Shown here piece by piece: positions 24,718-32,932 of a stretch of 64,000 nt of DNA. Position 1 is the stretch's first letter; every line of letters starts with the position of its first letter. A program made the translations under genes and the position numbers. The DNA lies in the NCBI GenBank assembly GCA_016861105.1, contig BOKS01000006.1, positions 62,001 to 126,000 on the forward strand, read 5' to 3'. Below the pieces are notes generated by a model. That model saw nothing but the letters and a program-made list of their open reading frames with translations, was not told the DNA's origin and ran no database searches. This stretch comes from Betaproteobacteria bacterium (GTDB lineage: Bacteria; Pseudomonadota; Gammaproteobacteria; Burkholderiales; Casimicrobiaceae).

Positions 24718-26199
24718 ATGGACGCCGCCGAGGGGATCCGCCCGGGCGCACGCGCGCAGCGCATCCGCGACGTCGCGCGCGAGACGCTGCGCCTGATCGC
24801 CGAGCGGCGGCTGCCGCCCACGCCCGAGCACTACGAGCGCCTCTGGCGCGAGGTGTCCGGCGGCGCGCCCGACGCCGATCCTGCGCACGGCGGGCCGTCG
24901 GCGTCGCGCACGTGGGGCGAGCTGCTCGGGCAGGCGCTGCGGCTCGGCGTCGTCCCGCAGCTCGAGCACGTGCCGGAGCTGCAGCACGACGCCCGCGCGC
25001 TCGCGGCCGAGGCCGTGCAGCTCGGCGCCGACGTGGCCGACGTCGACGACGTGCTGCGCTACGCGGCGAAGCTGCGGGCGTTCTGGGAGGCGCTGTCGGC
25101 GAAGAACCTCGACGCCGAGCACATCCGCGAAGGACTGATGCGGATCCTGAAGCTGTTGACCGGCAACATCGCCGACATGCTGGCCGACGATTCGTGGCTG
25201 CGCGGCCAGCTGGAAGTGGTGCACGTGCTGGCCGACGGGCCGATCGACCTGCCGGTCGTCACCGAGCTCGAGAAGCGGCTGCGCGAGATCGCGTTCCAGC
25301 AGGGCGTGCTGAAGCAGAGCCTCGACCAGGCGAAGGACGCGATGCGGACGATGATGGCGACGTTCGTCGAGCGCCTCGCGGTGCTGGCCGAGGGCACGGC
25401 CGGCTACCACGACCGGCTCGAGGGGCATGCCCGCCGCATCGAGCGCGCCGGCAGCCTCGCGGAGCTGTCCACGCTGGTGATCGAGATCATGGAGGACACG
25501 CGCGGCGTGCAGCAGGAGATCGGCCGCTCGCGCGCGCAGCTGATGGCGGCGCAGCGCTCCGTCCACGAGCACGAGGCGCGCGCGAAGGAGCTGGAGACCG
25601 AGCTGTCGCGGCTGTCCACGCGCCTCAACGAGGACTACCTCACGCAGCTGCTCAACCGGCGCGGACTGGCCCGCGCGTACTCGAGCGAGTCCTCGCGCGC
25701 CGACCGCGGCGAGCGACCGATGTGCCTCGCGATCCTGGACATCGACCACTTCAAGGCGTTCAACGACCAGCACGGGCACGCGGCGGGCGACGCGGCGCTC
25801 GTCCACCTCGCCAAGGTCGTACGCGAGTCGATCCGCCCGTCGGATTCGCTGGCGCGGTGGGGCGGCGAGGAGTTCGTGATCCTGCTGCCCGACACCGGGC
25901 TGAACGACGCCATGCGCACGATGCAGCGCGTGCAGCGCGCGCTCACGCGCCGCTACTTCCTGCACAACCACGACCGCGTGCTCATCACCTTCTCGGCCGG
26001 CGTCGCCCAGCGCCGGCCGGGCGAGTCGCAGGACGCCTTGCTCGAGCGCGCCGACCGCGCGCTCTACGAGGCCAAGAAGGCCGGGCGCAACCGCGTGCAC
26101 GCCGACGAGGGGCCGGCGGTCGACGCGGACGAGGAGCTTCCCGCGCACCCGCAGCTGCCGGTCACTCCAGCAGGTTCCGTTCCAGCGCGTACCGCGTGA
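24718..26199 (+). CDS. Diguanylate cyclase (GGDEF) linked to flgKL
   Basis: It makes the second messenger c-di-GMP from two GTP. The C-terminal domain (about 330-470) has the whole GGDEF set: DIDHFKAFNDQHGHAAGDAAL, the active-site GGEEF at 382-386 and ERADRALYEAKKAGRNR. No RxxD inhibitory site stands out directly before GGEEF (RPSDSLARWGGEEF has RPSD, which could be one, five residues upstream). The first 320 residues are soluble and helical, starting RIRDVARETLRLIAERRLPP, a domain seen in other proteobacterial cyclases, with coiled-coil character near 270-310. It follows flgL by four bases and overlaps the convergent response regulator gene by 38 bases. Confidence 0.92.
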   Translation: MDAAEGIRPGARAQRIRDVARETLRLIAERRLPPTPEHYERLWREVSGGAPDADPAHGGPSASRTWGELLGQALRLGVVPQLEHVPELQHDARALAAEAVQLGADVADVDDVLRYAAKLRAFWEALSAKNLDAEHIREGLMRILKLLTGNIADMLADDSWLRGQLEVVHVLADGPIDLPVVTELEKRLREIAFQQGVLKQSLDQAKDAMRTMMATFVERLAVLAEGTAGYHDRLEGHARRIERAGSLAELSTLVIEIMEDTRGVQQEIGRSRAQLMAAQRSVHEHEARAKELETELSRLSTRLNEDYLTQLLNRRGLARAYSSESSRADRGERPMCLAILDIDHFKAFNDQHGHAAGDAALVHLAKVVRESIRPSDSLARWGGEEFVILLPDTGLNDAMRTMQRVQRALTRRYFLHNHDRVLITFSAGVAQRRPGESQDALLERADRALYEAKKAGRNRVHADEGPAVDADEELPAHPQLPVTPAGSVPARTA

Positions 26200-26794
26200 G
26201 CTCGGCGTTGGTCGACAGCTTGAGCTTCGCGAGGATCCGCGCGCGGTAGACGCTCACCGTCTTCGGCGAGAGGGCGAGCGCGTCGCCGATCTGCTGCAGC
26301 GTGCGGCCGGCGGCGATCAGCTTGAGCGTCTGGAACTCGCGGTCGGAGAGCGCCTCGTGCGGCGGCTTGTCCGGGTCGTGGTCGAGCGTCTTCGCGAGCT
26401 CCTCGGCGAGCTCGGGCGTGATGTAGCGGCGCCCGCGGCAGATCGTGCGGATTGCGCTGACGATCTGGTCGGCGGCCGCCTGCTTGGTGAGGTAGCCGGA
26501 GGCGCCGGCCTTCAGCGCGCGGAACGCGTACTGGTCCTCGGGGTACATGCTGAGGATCAGCACGGGCGTGCGCGGGAACTCGGCCTTGATCTGCTTCAGC
26601 GTGTCGATGCCGCTGCGTCCGGGCATCGCGACGTCCAGGACGACGACGTCGACGCCCTCGCGGCGCAGGTGCTGCATGACCTCGCCGTGGTTGGACGCCT
26701 CCCCGGTGACGCGGAAGTCCTCCTCGCCCGACAGCACCTGGCGCAGGCCCTGGCGGACGATGGCGTGGTCGTCGGCGACCAGGATGCGGATCAT
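26162..26794 (-). CDS. NarL/FixJ-family response regulator
   Basis: This is a two-component transcription factor of 210 residues. The receiver domain (about 1-120) has the acidic pair in VADDHAI, the phospho-acceptor in VLDVAMPGRSG (Asp near 54), a Ser in ILSMYPE and Lys in YLTKQA. A LuxR-type helix-turn-helix follows at about 145-205 (LSDREFQTLKLIAAGRTLQQ, LALSPKTVSVYRARI). Its ATG overlaps the stop of the kinase gene (ATGA), so the two are a pair. Its 3' end overlaps the diguanylate cyclase gene on the other strand. Target genes are unknown; the flagellar context suggests motility or c-di-GMP control. Confidence 0.93.
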   Translation of the reverse strand: MIRILVADDHAIVRQGLRQVLSGEEDFRVTGEASNHGEVMQHLRREGVDVVVLDVAMPGRSGIDTLKQIKAEFPRTPVLILSMYPEDQYAFRALKAGASGYLTKQAAADQIVSAIRTICRGRRYITPELAEELAKTLDHDPDKPPHEALSDREFQTLKLIAAGRTLQQIGDALALSPKTVSVYRARILAKLKLSTNAELTRYALERNLLE

Positions 26795-28356
26795 GCGGGG
26801 CTCCCCGGGGTGGCGCCGAGGGCGAGCGGGAACGTGAGGACGACCGACGTCCCCGCGGCGTCGTCGCGCGGGCGCACGGCGACGGTGCCGTCGAGCGCGA
26901 GGGCGCGCTCCTGCATGCCGCGCAGCCCGAAGTGCCCGCGCTTGGCGAGGTCGCCGGGCGCGATGCCGCGCCCGTCGTCGCGGATCTCCAGCGCGAGCTC
27001 GCCCTCCGACGCCGACAGCGCGACCTCGACGCTGCGCGCGAGCGCGTGCTTGACCACGTTGTTCAACGCCTCCTGGCAGACGCGGAACACGGCCGTCGCC
27101 TGCGCCGGGGCGAGGTCGATCGTCTCCGCCGAGGCGTCGAAGCGGCAGCGGATGCCGGTGCGCTGCTCGAAGCTGCGCGCCTGCCACTCGATCGCGGCGA
27201 CGATGCCGGCATCGAGGATCGGCGGGCGCAGGTCGCGCATGATGCGGGTGGACGCCGTGATCGCCGCGTCGACCAGCGCGTCGAGCTCGGCGAGCTTCGC
27301 CGCAAGGCCCGCGTCGGCGGCGGCCTGGCCGCGCAGCGCCTTCAGCTGGTACTTGGCTCCGGTGAGCGTGCTGCCGACGTCGTCGTGCAGCTCGCGGGCG
27401 ATGACCGCCCGCTCGCCCTCGCGGACCCGGTCGAGGTGAGCGGCCAGCTCGCGCAGCTCCTCGCGCGAGCGGCGCAGCTCGGCCTCGACGGCCTTCTGGC
27501 GCGTGATGTCGGTCGCGATGCCGTCCCAGAGCACGCGGGCGCCGCTCGTGCGCCGCCCGCGTGCCGTGATCTCGAGGAAGCGCGGACCCTCGCCGAGCCC
27601 GGTGCGGTCGGGCGCCTGCGCGACCAGCTCGATCCAGTGCACGTACGGTCCCGGGGGCGAGCGGTCCTCGGCCGTCACCGCCACGCCCGCGGTGGCCACG
27701 AGCAGCCGCGTGCGCAGCGCCGCCGCGTCCTCGGGCCGCAGGCACGCGAGCCACGCGCCGGGCTGCTGCGCCAGTTCCTCGGGCGACAGGCCGAACAGCC
27801 GCCGCGCGCCCTCCGAGGCGTAGACCGGCGTGAGCCGGCCGGCGTCGGCCTCGACCTGGAACACCATCCCCGGCAGGTTCGCGGCCAGCGACCGGAACCG
27901 CGCTTCGCTTTCCACCAGCGCGGCCTCGGCGTCGCGCCGGCGCGCCTGGGCACGCGCGGCGTCCAGCGCCCGCGACAGGGCCGGCGCCAGGCGCCCGAGG
28001 TCGTCCTTGCCTACGCAGTCGCTCGCGCCGGCGTGCAGCGCCGCGATCGCGGCCTCGTCGCCGATCGCGCCGGAGACGATCAGGAAGGGCACGTCGGGGG
28101 CGTGCGCGCGCACCAGCCGCAGCGCCTCCCCGGAGGACAAGCCGCCGGGCAGCCGGTGGTCGCACAGCACCGCCGCCCACGTCCCGTCGCGCAGCGCTGC
28201 CTCGAGCGCGTCGCGGCCATCGACGCGCCGCGCGCGCAGGCCGGGAAACGAACCCGCCAGCCGCGCGACGATCAGCTCGAAGTCGTCCTGCGCGTCCTCG
28301 ATGACGAGCAGCGCGAGCGCGTCGCGGTCGGCGGCAGGGGTCGGCACGTGGGGCAC
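26791..28356 (-). CDS. REC-PAS sensor histidine kinase (NarX-type)
   Basis: This is a cytoplasmic kinase of about 521 residues with no membrane segment. An N-terminal receiver domain (LLVIEDAQDDFE, VLCDHRLPGG with Asp, FLIVSGAIGDEA, at about 10-130) is followed by a PAS domain (FRSLAANLPGMVFQVEADAG, about 155-290), a HisKA_3 dimerisation domain with phospho-acceptor His in RELHDDVGSTLTG, and a HATPase_c domain (CQEALNNVVKHA, IRDDGRGIAPGD, GHFGLRGMQERA). It phosphorylates the response regulator translated after it. I use GTG 28356 as start because no ATG gives a plausible protein; GTG 28347 is equally possible. Confidence 0.88.
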   Translation of the reverse strand: MPHVPTPAADRDALALLVIEDAQDDFELIVARLAGSFPGLRARRVDGRDALEAALRDGTWAAVLCDHRLPGGLSSGEALRLVRAHAPDVPFLIVSGAIGDEAAIAALHAGASDCVGKDDLGRLAPALSRALDAARAQARRRDAEAALVESEARFRSLAANLPGMVFQVEADAGRLTPVYASEGARRLFGLSPEELAQQPGAWLACLRPEDAAALRTRLLVATAGVAVTAEDRSPPGPYVHWIELVAQAPDRTGLGEGPRFLEITARGRRTSGARVLWDGIATDITRQKAVEAELRRSREELRELAAHLDRVREGERAVIARELHDDVGSTLTGAKYQLKALRGQAAADAGLAAKLAELDALVDAAITASTRIMRDLRPPILDAGIVAAIEWQARSFEQRTGIRCRFDASAETIDLAPAQATAVFRVCQEALNNVVKHALARSVEVALSASEGELALEIRDDGRGIAPGDLAKRGHFGLRGMQERALALDGTVAVRPRDDAAGTSVVLTFPLALGATPGSPA

Positions 28357-28716
28357 GCGGAGAGATCGGCGACCGCTATTGTAGGGAATGGTGGCCCGCC
28401 GCCGTTCGTCGGGCCGCGCGCATCCCGACTCCTGACCGGCTCGCGCCGGCCGAAAGCGGAGAGGTACGAGGCGAAACGGCATGGACGGCGCGGCGGCACG
28501 GGGACGGGGACAGGACCGGTGGGGGCGGGGGGCCGCACGACCGCACGCCGGCCGCGAGGCGGCGCAGCGCGTCGGCCAGCGGCGTCGCGGTCACGCGGCG
28601 CCGCCGGCCGCTCCTCGCCGCCGGCCGCCCGCCCGCGTCGCCGTCCCCGTCGGCATCCGCCCGCGCGGCCGCGCCACCCGCCGCGGCACCGACCCGCAAT
28701 GACCGCCAGGACCGTC
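28357..28716. other. Divergent control region between kinase and EAL-HDOD genes
   Basis: This 360-base gap is extremely GC-rich. The only features seen are a TACAAT hexamer at 28378-28383 (minus strand), suitable as the kinase -10, and AGGA just before the EAL-HDOD start. Open frames through it are low-complexity Arg/Ala/Pro translations without family features. Confidence 0.5.
28378..28383 (-). promoter_or_regulatory. Putative -10 box of the kinase-regulator operon
   Basis: TACAAT on the minus strand, 5 of 6 to consensus, stands in very GC-rich DNA 22 bases before the GTG start of the histidine kinase. No good -35 was found. Confidence 0.35.
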
Positions 28717-29958
28717 ATGGACTCGCAGACCATCTACCTCGCCCGCCAGCCGATCGTCGACCGCAGCGGCGAACTCGTCGGCTACGAGCTCCTGTTCCGC
28801 TCGGCGGACGGCGAGGGCGCTGCGCACGAGGACAGCGTGCTCGCGACCTCGACGGTCGTCGCGAACGCGTTCGCCGAGATCGGACTCGCGCAGGTCATCG
28901 GGCCCTACGTCGGCCACCTGAACGTCGACACCGAGTTCCTCTACAGCGACATGATCGAGGCGCTGCCGGCCGACCGCATCGTCCTCGAGCTCTACGAGAA
29001 GAGGATCGACGAGGCGACGCTGGGCCGGCTCGCCGAGCTGCGCCGGCTGGGCTACCGCATCGCGCTCGACGACTTCGTCGGCAACTTCGACGGGTTCGAC
29101 GCGATGCTCCCGGCCGTCGACATGGTCAAGGTGGACTTCCAGCGGATCGACGCGCTGCTGGTGCCGGTGATCGTCGACATGCTGCGGAAGTACAAGGTGA
29201 GGCTGATCGCGCAGAAGGTCGAGACGCCGGAGCAGTTCGAGCTCGCGAAGTCGCTCGGCATGGACCTGTTCCAGGGCTTCCACTTCGCGCGCCCGCAGGT
29301 GATGTCGGCCAAGCGCGCGAAGCCGGCCAAGCTCGCGCTGCTGCGCCTGCTCGCGCTCGCGCTCGACGACGCCGAGACGCACGCGATCGAGGCCGAGTTC
29401 AAGCGCCACCCGAACCTCTCGGTCAACCTGATCCGCCTGGTCAACTCCGCCGCCTGCCGCCGCGGCCAGAGCATCACCTCGCTGCGCCACGCGCTGGTGC
29501 TGCTCGGGCGCCGGCAGCTGCGCGTGTGGCTGCAGCTGCTGCTCTACACCGCCGACCGCGGCAACAAGAGCCTCGGCAGCCCGCTGCTGCAGCTCGCCGC
29601 GGCGCGCGGCAAGCTGATGGAGCTGCTCGCGTCGCGCAAGCCCGGCCCCGAGAGCGTGCTGAAGGAGCTCGCGTTCATCACCGGCATCCTGTCGCTGATG
29701 GACGTGCTGCTCGACATGAGCTACGAGGAGATCCTGCAGGAGCTCAACCTGCCGGAGGCGGTCCGCCACGCGCTGCTGACGCGCGCCGGGGAGATCGGCG
29801 AGATGCTGGCGCTGGCCGAGCTCCTCGAACGCGACGACCGCGGCGAGGTGCAGCAGGCGGTCTCCCGGCTGGGCTCGATCGAGAGCGGCGAGCTGGTGGG
29901 CCTGCAGCTCGCCGCGTTCCAGTGGGCGAACCAGGTGAGCACCGAGGCCGCGGCCTGA
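28717..29958 (+). CDS. EAL-HDOD signalling protein
   Basis: The 413-residue protein joins an EAL domain (about 1-200) to an HDOD domain (about 205-400), the YuxH-type architecture. EAL landmarks are reduced: ARQPIVDRSGELVGYELLFR replaces the E-A-L core as ELL, ALDDFVGN keeps the Asp pair, and QKVETPEQF replaces the usual EGVET, so c-di-GMP hydrolysis is doubtful and ligand binding or protein interaction is more likely. The HDOD part has LRLVNSAACRRGQSITSLRHA. Start 28717 is chosen because AGGA lies five bases upstream; ATG 28699 is in frame but lacks one. It converges with the REC-GGDEF-EAL gene 18 bases downstream. Confidence 0.9.
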   Translation: MDSQTIYLARQPIVDRSGELVGYELLFRSADGEGAAHEDSVLATSTVVANAFAEIGLAQVIGPYVGHLNVDTEFLYSDMIEALPADRIVLELYEKRIDEATLGRLAELRRLGYRIALDDFVGNFDGFDAMLPAVDMVKVDFQRIDALLVPVIVDMLRKYKVRLIAQKVETPEQFELAKSLGMDLFQGFHFARPQVMSAKRAKPAKLALLRLLALALDDAETHAIEAEFKRHPNLSVNLIRLVNSAACRRGQSITSLRHALVLLGRRQLRVWLQLLLYTADRGNKSLGSPLLQLAAARGKLMELLASRKPGPESVLKELAFITGILSLMDVLLDMSYEEILQELNLPEAVRHALLTRAGEIGEMLALAELLERDDRGEVQQAVSRLGSIESGELVGLQLAAFQWANQVSTEAAA

Positions 29959-29976
29959 GCGCCGCCGCGTGCCGGT

Positions 29977-31719
29977 TCAGCCCGGGCGCAGAGCGTCGTC
30001 CGCGCCGAGCCGGCGCGCGCGCCAGTGCAGCAGGTCCTCGCCGAGCATCGGCCGCGCGAAGTGGAAGCCCTGCGCGCGGTCGCAGCCGAGCAGCGCGAGG
30101 AACTCCGCCTGCGCGGGCGACTCGACGCCCTCGGCGACGACGCCGAGCTTCAGCATCTTGGCGAGCGCGATGATGGTGCGCACGATCGCCAGGCTGTCCG
30201 GGTCGTCGTTCAGCCCCGTGACGAAGCTGCGGTCGATCTTCAGGACGTCGATCGGGAAGCGCTTCAGGTAGGCGAGCGACGAGTAGCCGGTGCCGAAGTC
30301 GTCCACCGAGATGCGCACGCCCATGTCCTTCAGCCGCCGCAGCGTGCGGACCGTCTCGCCCGCGTGCTCCATCAGCACGCTCTCGGTGATCTCGATCTCG
30401 ATGGCGCCGGCGTCCAGCGCGGCGTCGGCCAGCGCGTGCGCGAGGTCCTCGGCGAACGCCGGGCGGCGGAACTGGACCGCGGACACGTTCGTGGACACCG
30501 CGAGCCCCGCCCCGCGGTCGCGCCAGGCGCGGGCCTGCCGCACCGCCTCGCGGACGACCCACGCGCCGATGTCCTGGATCAGCCCGGTCTCGTCGGCGAG
30601 CGGAATGAAGCGGTCGGGCGCCAGCGTGCCGAGCTCGGGATGCTCCCAGCGCACCAGCGCCTCGCAGCCGACGACGTCCTGCGTGCCGAGGTCGACGATC
30701 GGCTGGTACTGCAGGAACAGCTCCCCGCGCGGCGCCGCGGTGCGCAGGCCCTGCTCGAGGCGCAGCAGCGGTCCGAGCCGGTGCGCGGGATCGCGGTCGT
30801 AGCGCGCCACGCCGCCCGATCCGGCGCGCTTCGCCTCGAACATCGCGCTCTCGGCGCGCTGCAGCAGCGTGGCCGCGTCGGACCCGTCGTCGGGGTAGAG
30901 GCAGTAGCCGGCGGTGCACGACAGGAAGATCGGCTGCCCCGCGAAGTCGAACGGCGCGTCGAGGGAGGCGGCGATCGCCCGCACCGTCGCTTCCGCCGCG
31001 CCCGGAGCGTCCACCGCGCGCACGAACACCGCGAAGCGGTCCTGCGCGAGGCGCGCCGCCGACGCGCCCGGAACGCAGCGCGCGAGCCTGCGCGCCGTCT
31101 GCTGCAGCAACCGGTCGCCGACGTCGTGCCCGAACGACTCGTTGATCCTGCGGAAGCGGTCGAGGTTCAGCACGACGACGAGCGCCGGCTCGCCCGACTG
31201 CGCCCGTGCCTCGAGCGCCTCGCCGGCCTCGTCGACGAGCATGCGGCCGTTCGGCAACCCGGTCAGCGTGTCGCGGTAGGTGAGCCGTCGCAGCATCTCC
31301 TCGGCGTCGAGCTTCTCCCGGCGCAGCTTCGACTGGCGCAGCTCGCGCTCGACCACGGGCAGCAGGCGCGCGGGCTTCGACTTGTCGATGTAGTCGTTCG
31401 CGCCCAGCCGCATCACCGTCACCGCGGCCTCCTCCGGCATCTCGCCGGACATGATGACGAACGGGATGTCGCGGCGCTTGCGGCGCAGCAGGTTGAAGGC
31501 GCGGATCGCGTCGAAGCGCGGCAGGCGGTGGTCGGAGATGACGAGGTCCCACTCGCCTGCGTCGAGCGCGGCCTCCATCTCGTCGGCCGTCTGCACGCAG
31601 CGCAGCTCCACGGGGCGGTCCAGCCGGTCGAGGGCCTGGCGCAGCAGCAGGAGGTCGTCCTCGTCGTCCTCGACGACGAGGATGCGCGACGGCGCGGCCG
31701 GGGTCGGTTCGCTGGGCAC
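29977..31719 (-). CDS. REC-GGDEF-EAL protein, probable c-di-GMP phosphodiesterase
   Basis: About 580 residues: a receiver domain (ILVVEDDEDDLLLLRQALDR, VISDHRLPRFD with Asp, VIMSGEMPEEAA, to about 125), a GGDEF domain (RDTLTGLPNGRML to about 310) whose signature reads AQDRF, so cyclase activity is lost, and an intact EAL domain (about 330-570: GCEALVRWEHPELG, ITESVLMEH, SVDDFGTGYSSLAYLKRFPI, KIDRSF, VVAEGVES, QGFHFARPM). The receiver should make its phosphodiesterase respond to a kinase. Start is uncertain: GTG 31719 is used; TTG 31746 would sit on the likely transcription start. Confidence 0.9.
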   Translation of the reverse strand: MPSEPTPAAPSRILVVEDDEDDLLLLRQALDRLDRPVELRCVQTADEMEAALDAGEWDLVISDHRLPRFDAIRAFNLLRRKRRDIPFVIMSGEMPEEAAVTVMRLGANDYIDKSKPARLLPVVERELRQSKLRREKLDAEEMLRRLTYRDTLTGLPNGRMLVDEAGEALEARAQSGEPALVVVLNLDRFRRINESFGHDVGDRLLQQTARRLARCVPGASAARLAQDRFAVFVRAVDAPGAAEATVRAIAASLDAPFDFAGQPIFLSCTAGYCLYPDDGSDAATLLQRAESAMFEAKRAGSGGVARYDRDPAHRLGPLLRLEQGLRTAAPRGELFLQYQPIVDLGTQDVVGCEALVRWEHPELGTLAPDRFIPLADETGLIQDIGAWVVREAVRQARAWRDRGAGLAVSTNVSAVQFRRPAFAEDLAHALADAALDAGAIEIEITESVLMEHAGETVRTLRRLKDMGVRISVDDFGTGYSSLAYLKRFPIDVLKIDRSFVTGLNDDPDSLAIVRTIIALAKMLKLGVVAEGVESPAQAEFLALLGCDRAQGFHFARPMLGEDLLHWRARRLGADDALRPG

Positions 31720-31748
31720 GAACGGGGAAGGAAGGTCGCGGCGCAACG

Positions 31749-31754
31749 ATTGTA
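31749..31754 (-). promoter_or_regulatory. Putative -10 box of the REC-GGDEF-EAL gene
   Basis: TACAAT on the minus strand, identical to the hexamers before the kinase and the Nudix gene. It lies 29 bases before the GTG start at 31719. No clear -35. Confidence 0.35.
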
Positions 31755-31803
31755 GCGTCGACGCGGCGCAGCGCGGCGCCGCTTCGTCGCCCCGCGCGGC
31801 GCG

Positions 31804-32427
31804 TCAGTCCTCGCGCAGCGTCCGGTCGAGGATCACCAGCATCGCCGCCGTCGCGCCCCAGATGTAGCGGTCCGCATACGGGATCGCGAAGTAGTCGCGC
31901 CGCAGCGTGCCCAGCATGCGGAAGTGGCGCTGCTGGTGGGCGGGCTCGAGCAGGAACGACAGCGGGACCTCGAACACGTCGGCGACCTCGATCGGATCCG
32001 GCGTCACCTCGAACGGCGGCTCGACCCATCCGACGACCGGCGTCACCGCGAAGCCCGTGACGGTCTCGTAGGACGGCAGCTCGCCCAGCACGGTGACGCT
32101 GGCCGACGGCAGCCCGACCTCCTCGTGCGCTTCGCGCAGCGCCGCGGCCGCGTGCGAGAGGTCCTCCGGCTCGACGCGCCCGCCGGGAAAGCTGATCTGG
32201 CCGGGATGGTCGGGCAGCGAGGCGCTGCGTTGCGTCAGCAGCACTGTCAGGCCCTGCGGCCGGTTGACGAGCGGCACGAGCACCGCGGCCGGCGTGGCCA
32301 GGCCTTCGCGGCCGGGCAGGCGGAAGCCGTCGGACAGCCCGCGCGCGGACGCGGGGGTGGGGCGCGCGAGGCGCTGTGCCAGCCACGCGCGCTGGCGCTC
32401 GGGAGACAGCTGGAACAGCGGAAGCAT
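31804..32427 (-). CDS. Nudix hydrolase, CoA pyrophosphatase (NudL/YeaB type)
   Basis: It is expected to cleave coenzyme A or acyl-CoA to 3',5'-ADP and phosphopantetheine. The 207-residue protein contains the UPF0035 CoA-recognition motif LLTQRSASLPDHPGQISFPG at about residues 63-82 and a Nudix box continuing GGRVEPED...LREAHEEVGL to about 106, with the metal-binding REAxEEVG intact. The C-terminal half (SYETVTGFAVTPVVGWV, YIWGATAAMLVILDR) also fits. ATG 32427 is preceded by AAGGA. It is divergent from the CbiX-like gene and appears monocistronic. Confidence 0.93.
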   Translation of the reverse strand: MLPLFQLSPERQRAWLAQRLARPTPASARGLSDGFRLPGREGLATPAAVLVPLVNRPQGLTVLLTQRSASLPDHPGQISFPGGRVEPEDLSHAAAALREAHEEVGLPSASVTVLGELPSYETVTGFAVTPVVGWVEPPFEVTPDPIEVADVFEVPLSFLLEPAHQQRHFRMLGTLRRDYFAIPYADRYIWGATAAMLVILDRTLRED

Positions 32428-32450
32428 CGACACCGGACGTCCTTCTCCGG

Positions 32451-32456
32451 ATTGTA
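32451..32456 (-). promoter_or_regulatory. Putative -10 box of the Nudix gene
   Basis: TACAAT on the minus strand, 24 bases before the Nudix ATG, followed by the AAGGA ribosome site. No clear -35. Confidence 0.35.
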
Positions 32457-32539
32457 CGGGGAACACCGCACGGCCGTCGGCGCCGGCAGCCGTTCCGCGG
32501 GCCGGGGGCAGGGCAGGCGGCGATGCCATAATCGCCGGC

Positions 32540-32932
32540 GTGGATGCGCCCGCGCTGATCCTCTTCGCCCACGGCGCCCGCGACGCCCGCTGGGCCGCGC
32601 CGTTCGAGCGCATCCTCGCCGAGGTGGCACGCGCGGCCCCGCAGCGCACCCCGGTGCTCGCGTTCCTGGAGTTCATGGCCCCCGACCTCGCGACGGCGAT
32701 CGGGCAGCAGGTCGCCCGCGGCCACCGCGCGATCCGCGTGGTGCCGCTGTTCCTCGGCCCGGGCGGGCACCTGCGTGCCGAGGTGCCGGCGCTCGTCGAG
32801 CAGGCGCGCCGCGCACATCCCGGCGCGACCATCGACCTCGCGCCGGCCGCCGGGGAGGACGGCGAGGTGATCGCCGCGCTCGCGGCCTACTGCCTGCGCC
32901 GGGGGCCGGCACCGTCTCCGCCGTCAGGATGA
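32540..32932 (+). CDS. CbiX-like sirohydrochlorin chelatase family protein
   Basis: The 130-residue single-domain protein belongs to the small CbiX group, which inserts cobalt or nickel/iron into sirohydrochlorin. The family start ALILFAHGARDARWAAPFER carries the first metal-ligand His, and VVPLFLGPGGHLRAEVPALV carries the second. The start is GTG at 32540. A CATAAT hexamer lies only seven bases upstream (32527-32532) and no Shine-Dalgarno is visible, so the mRNA may be leaderless. Its stop overlaps the ATG of the SOUL protein, linking it to a haem/tetrapyrrole-binding partner. Confidence 0.85.
   Translation: MDAPALILFAHGARDARWAAPFERILAEVARAAPQRTPVLAFLEFMAPDLATAIGQQVARGHRAIRVVPLFLGPGGHLRAEVPALVEQARRAHPGATIDLAPAAGEDGEVIAALAAYCLRRGPAPSPPSG

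Noticed and set aside
28357..28482. Upstream extension of the histidine kinase to ATG 28482
   Set aside because: The added residues are Arg-rich and not domain-like, and a likely -10 lies inside the extension.
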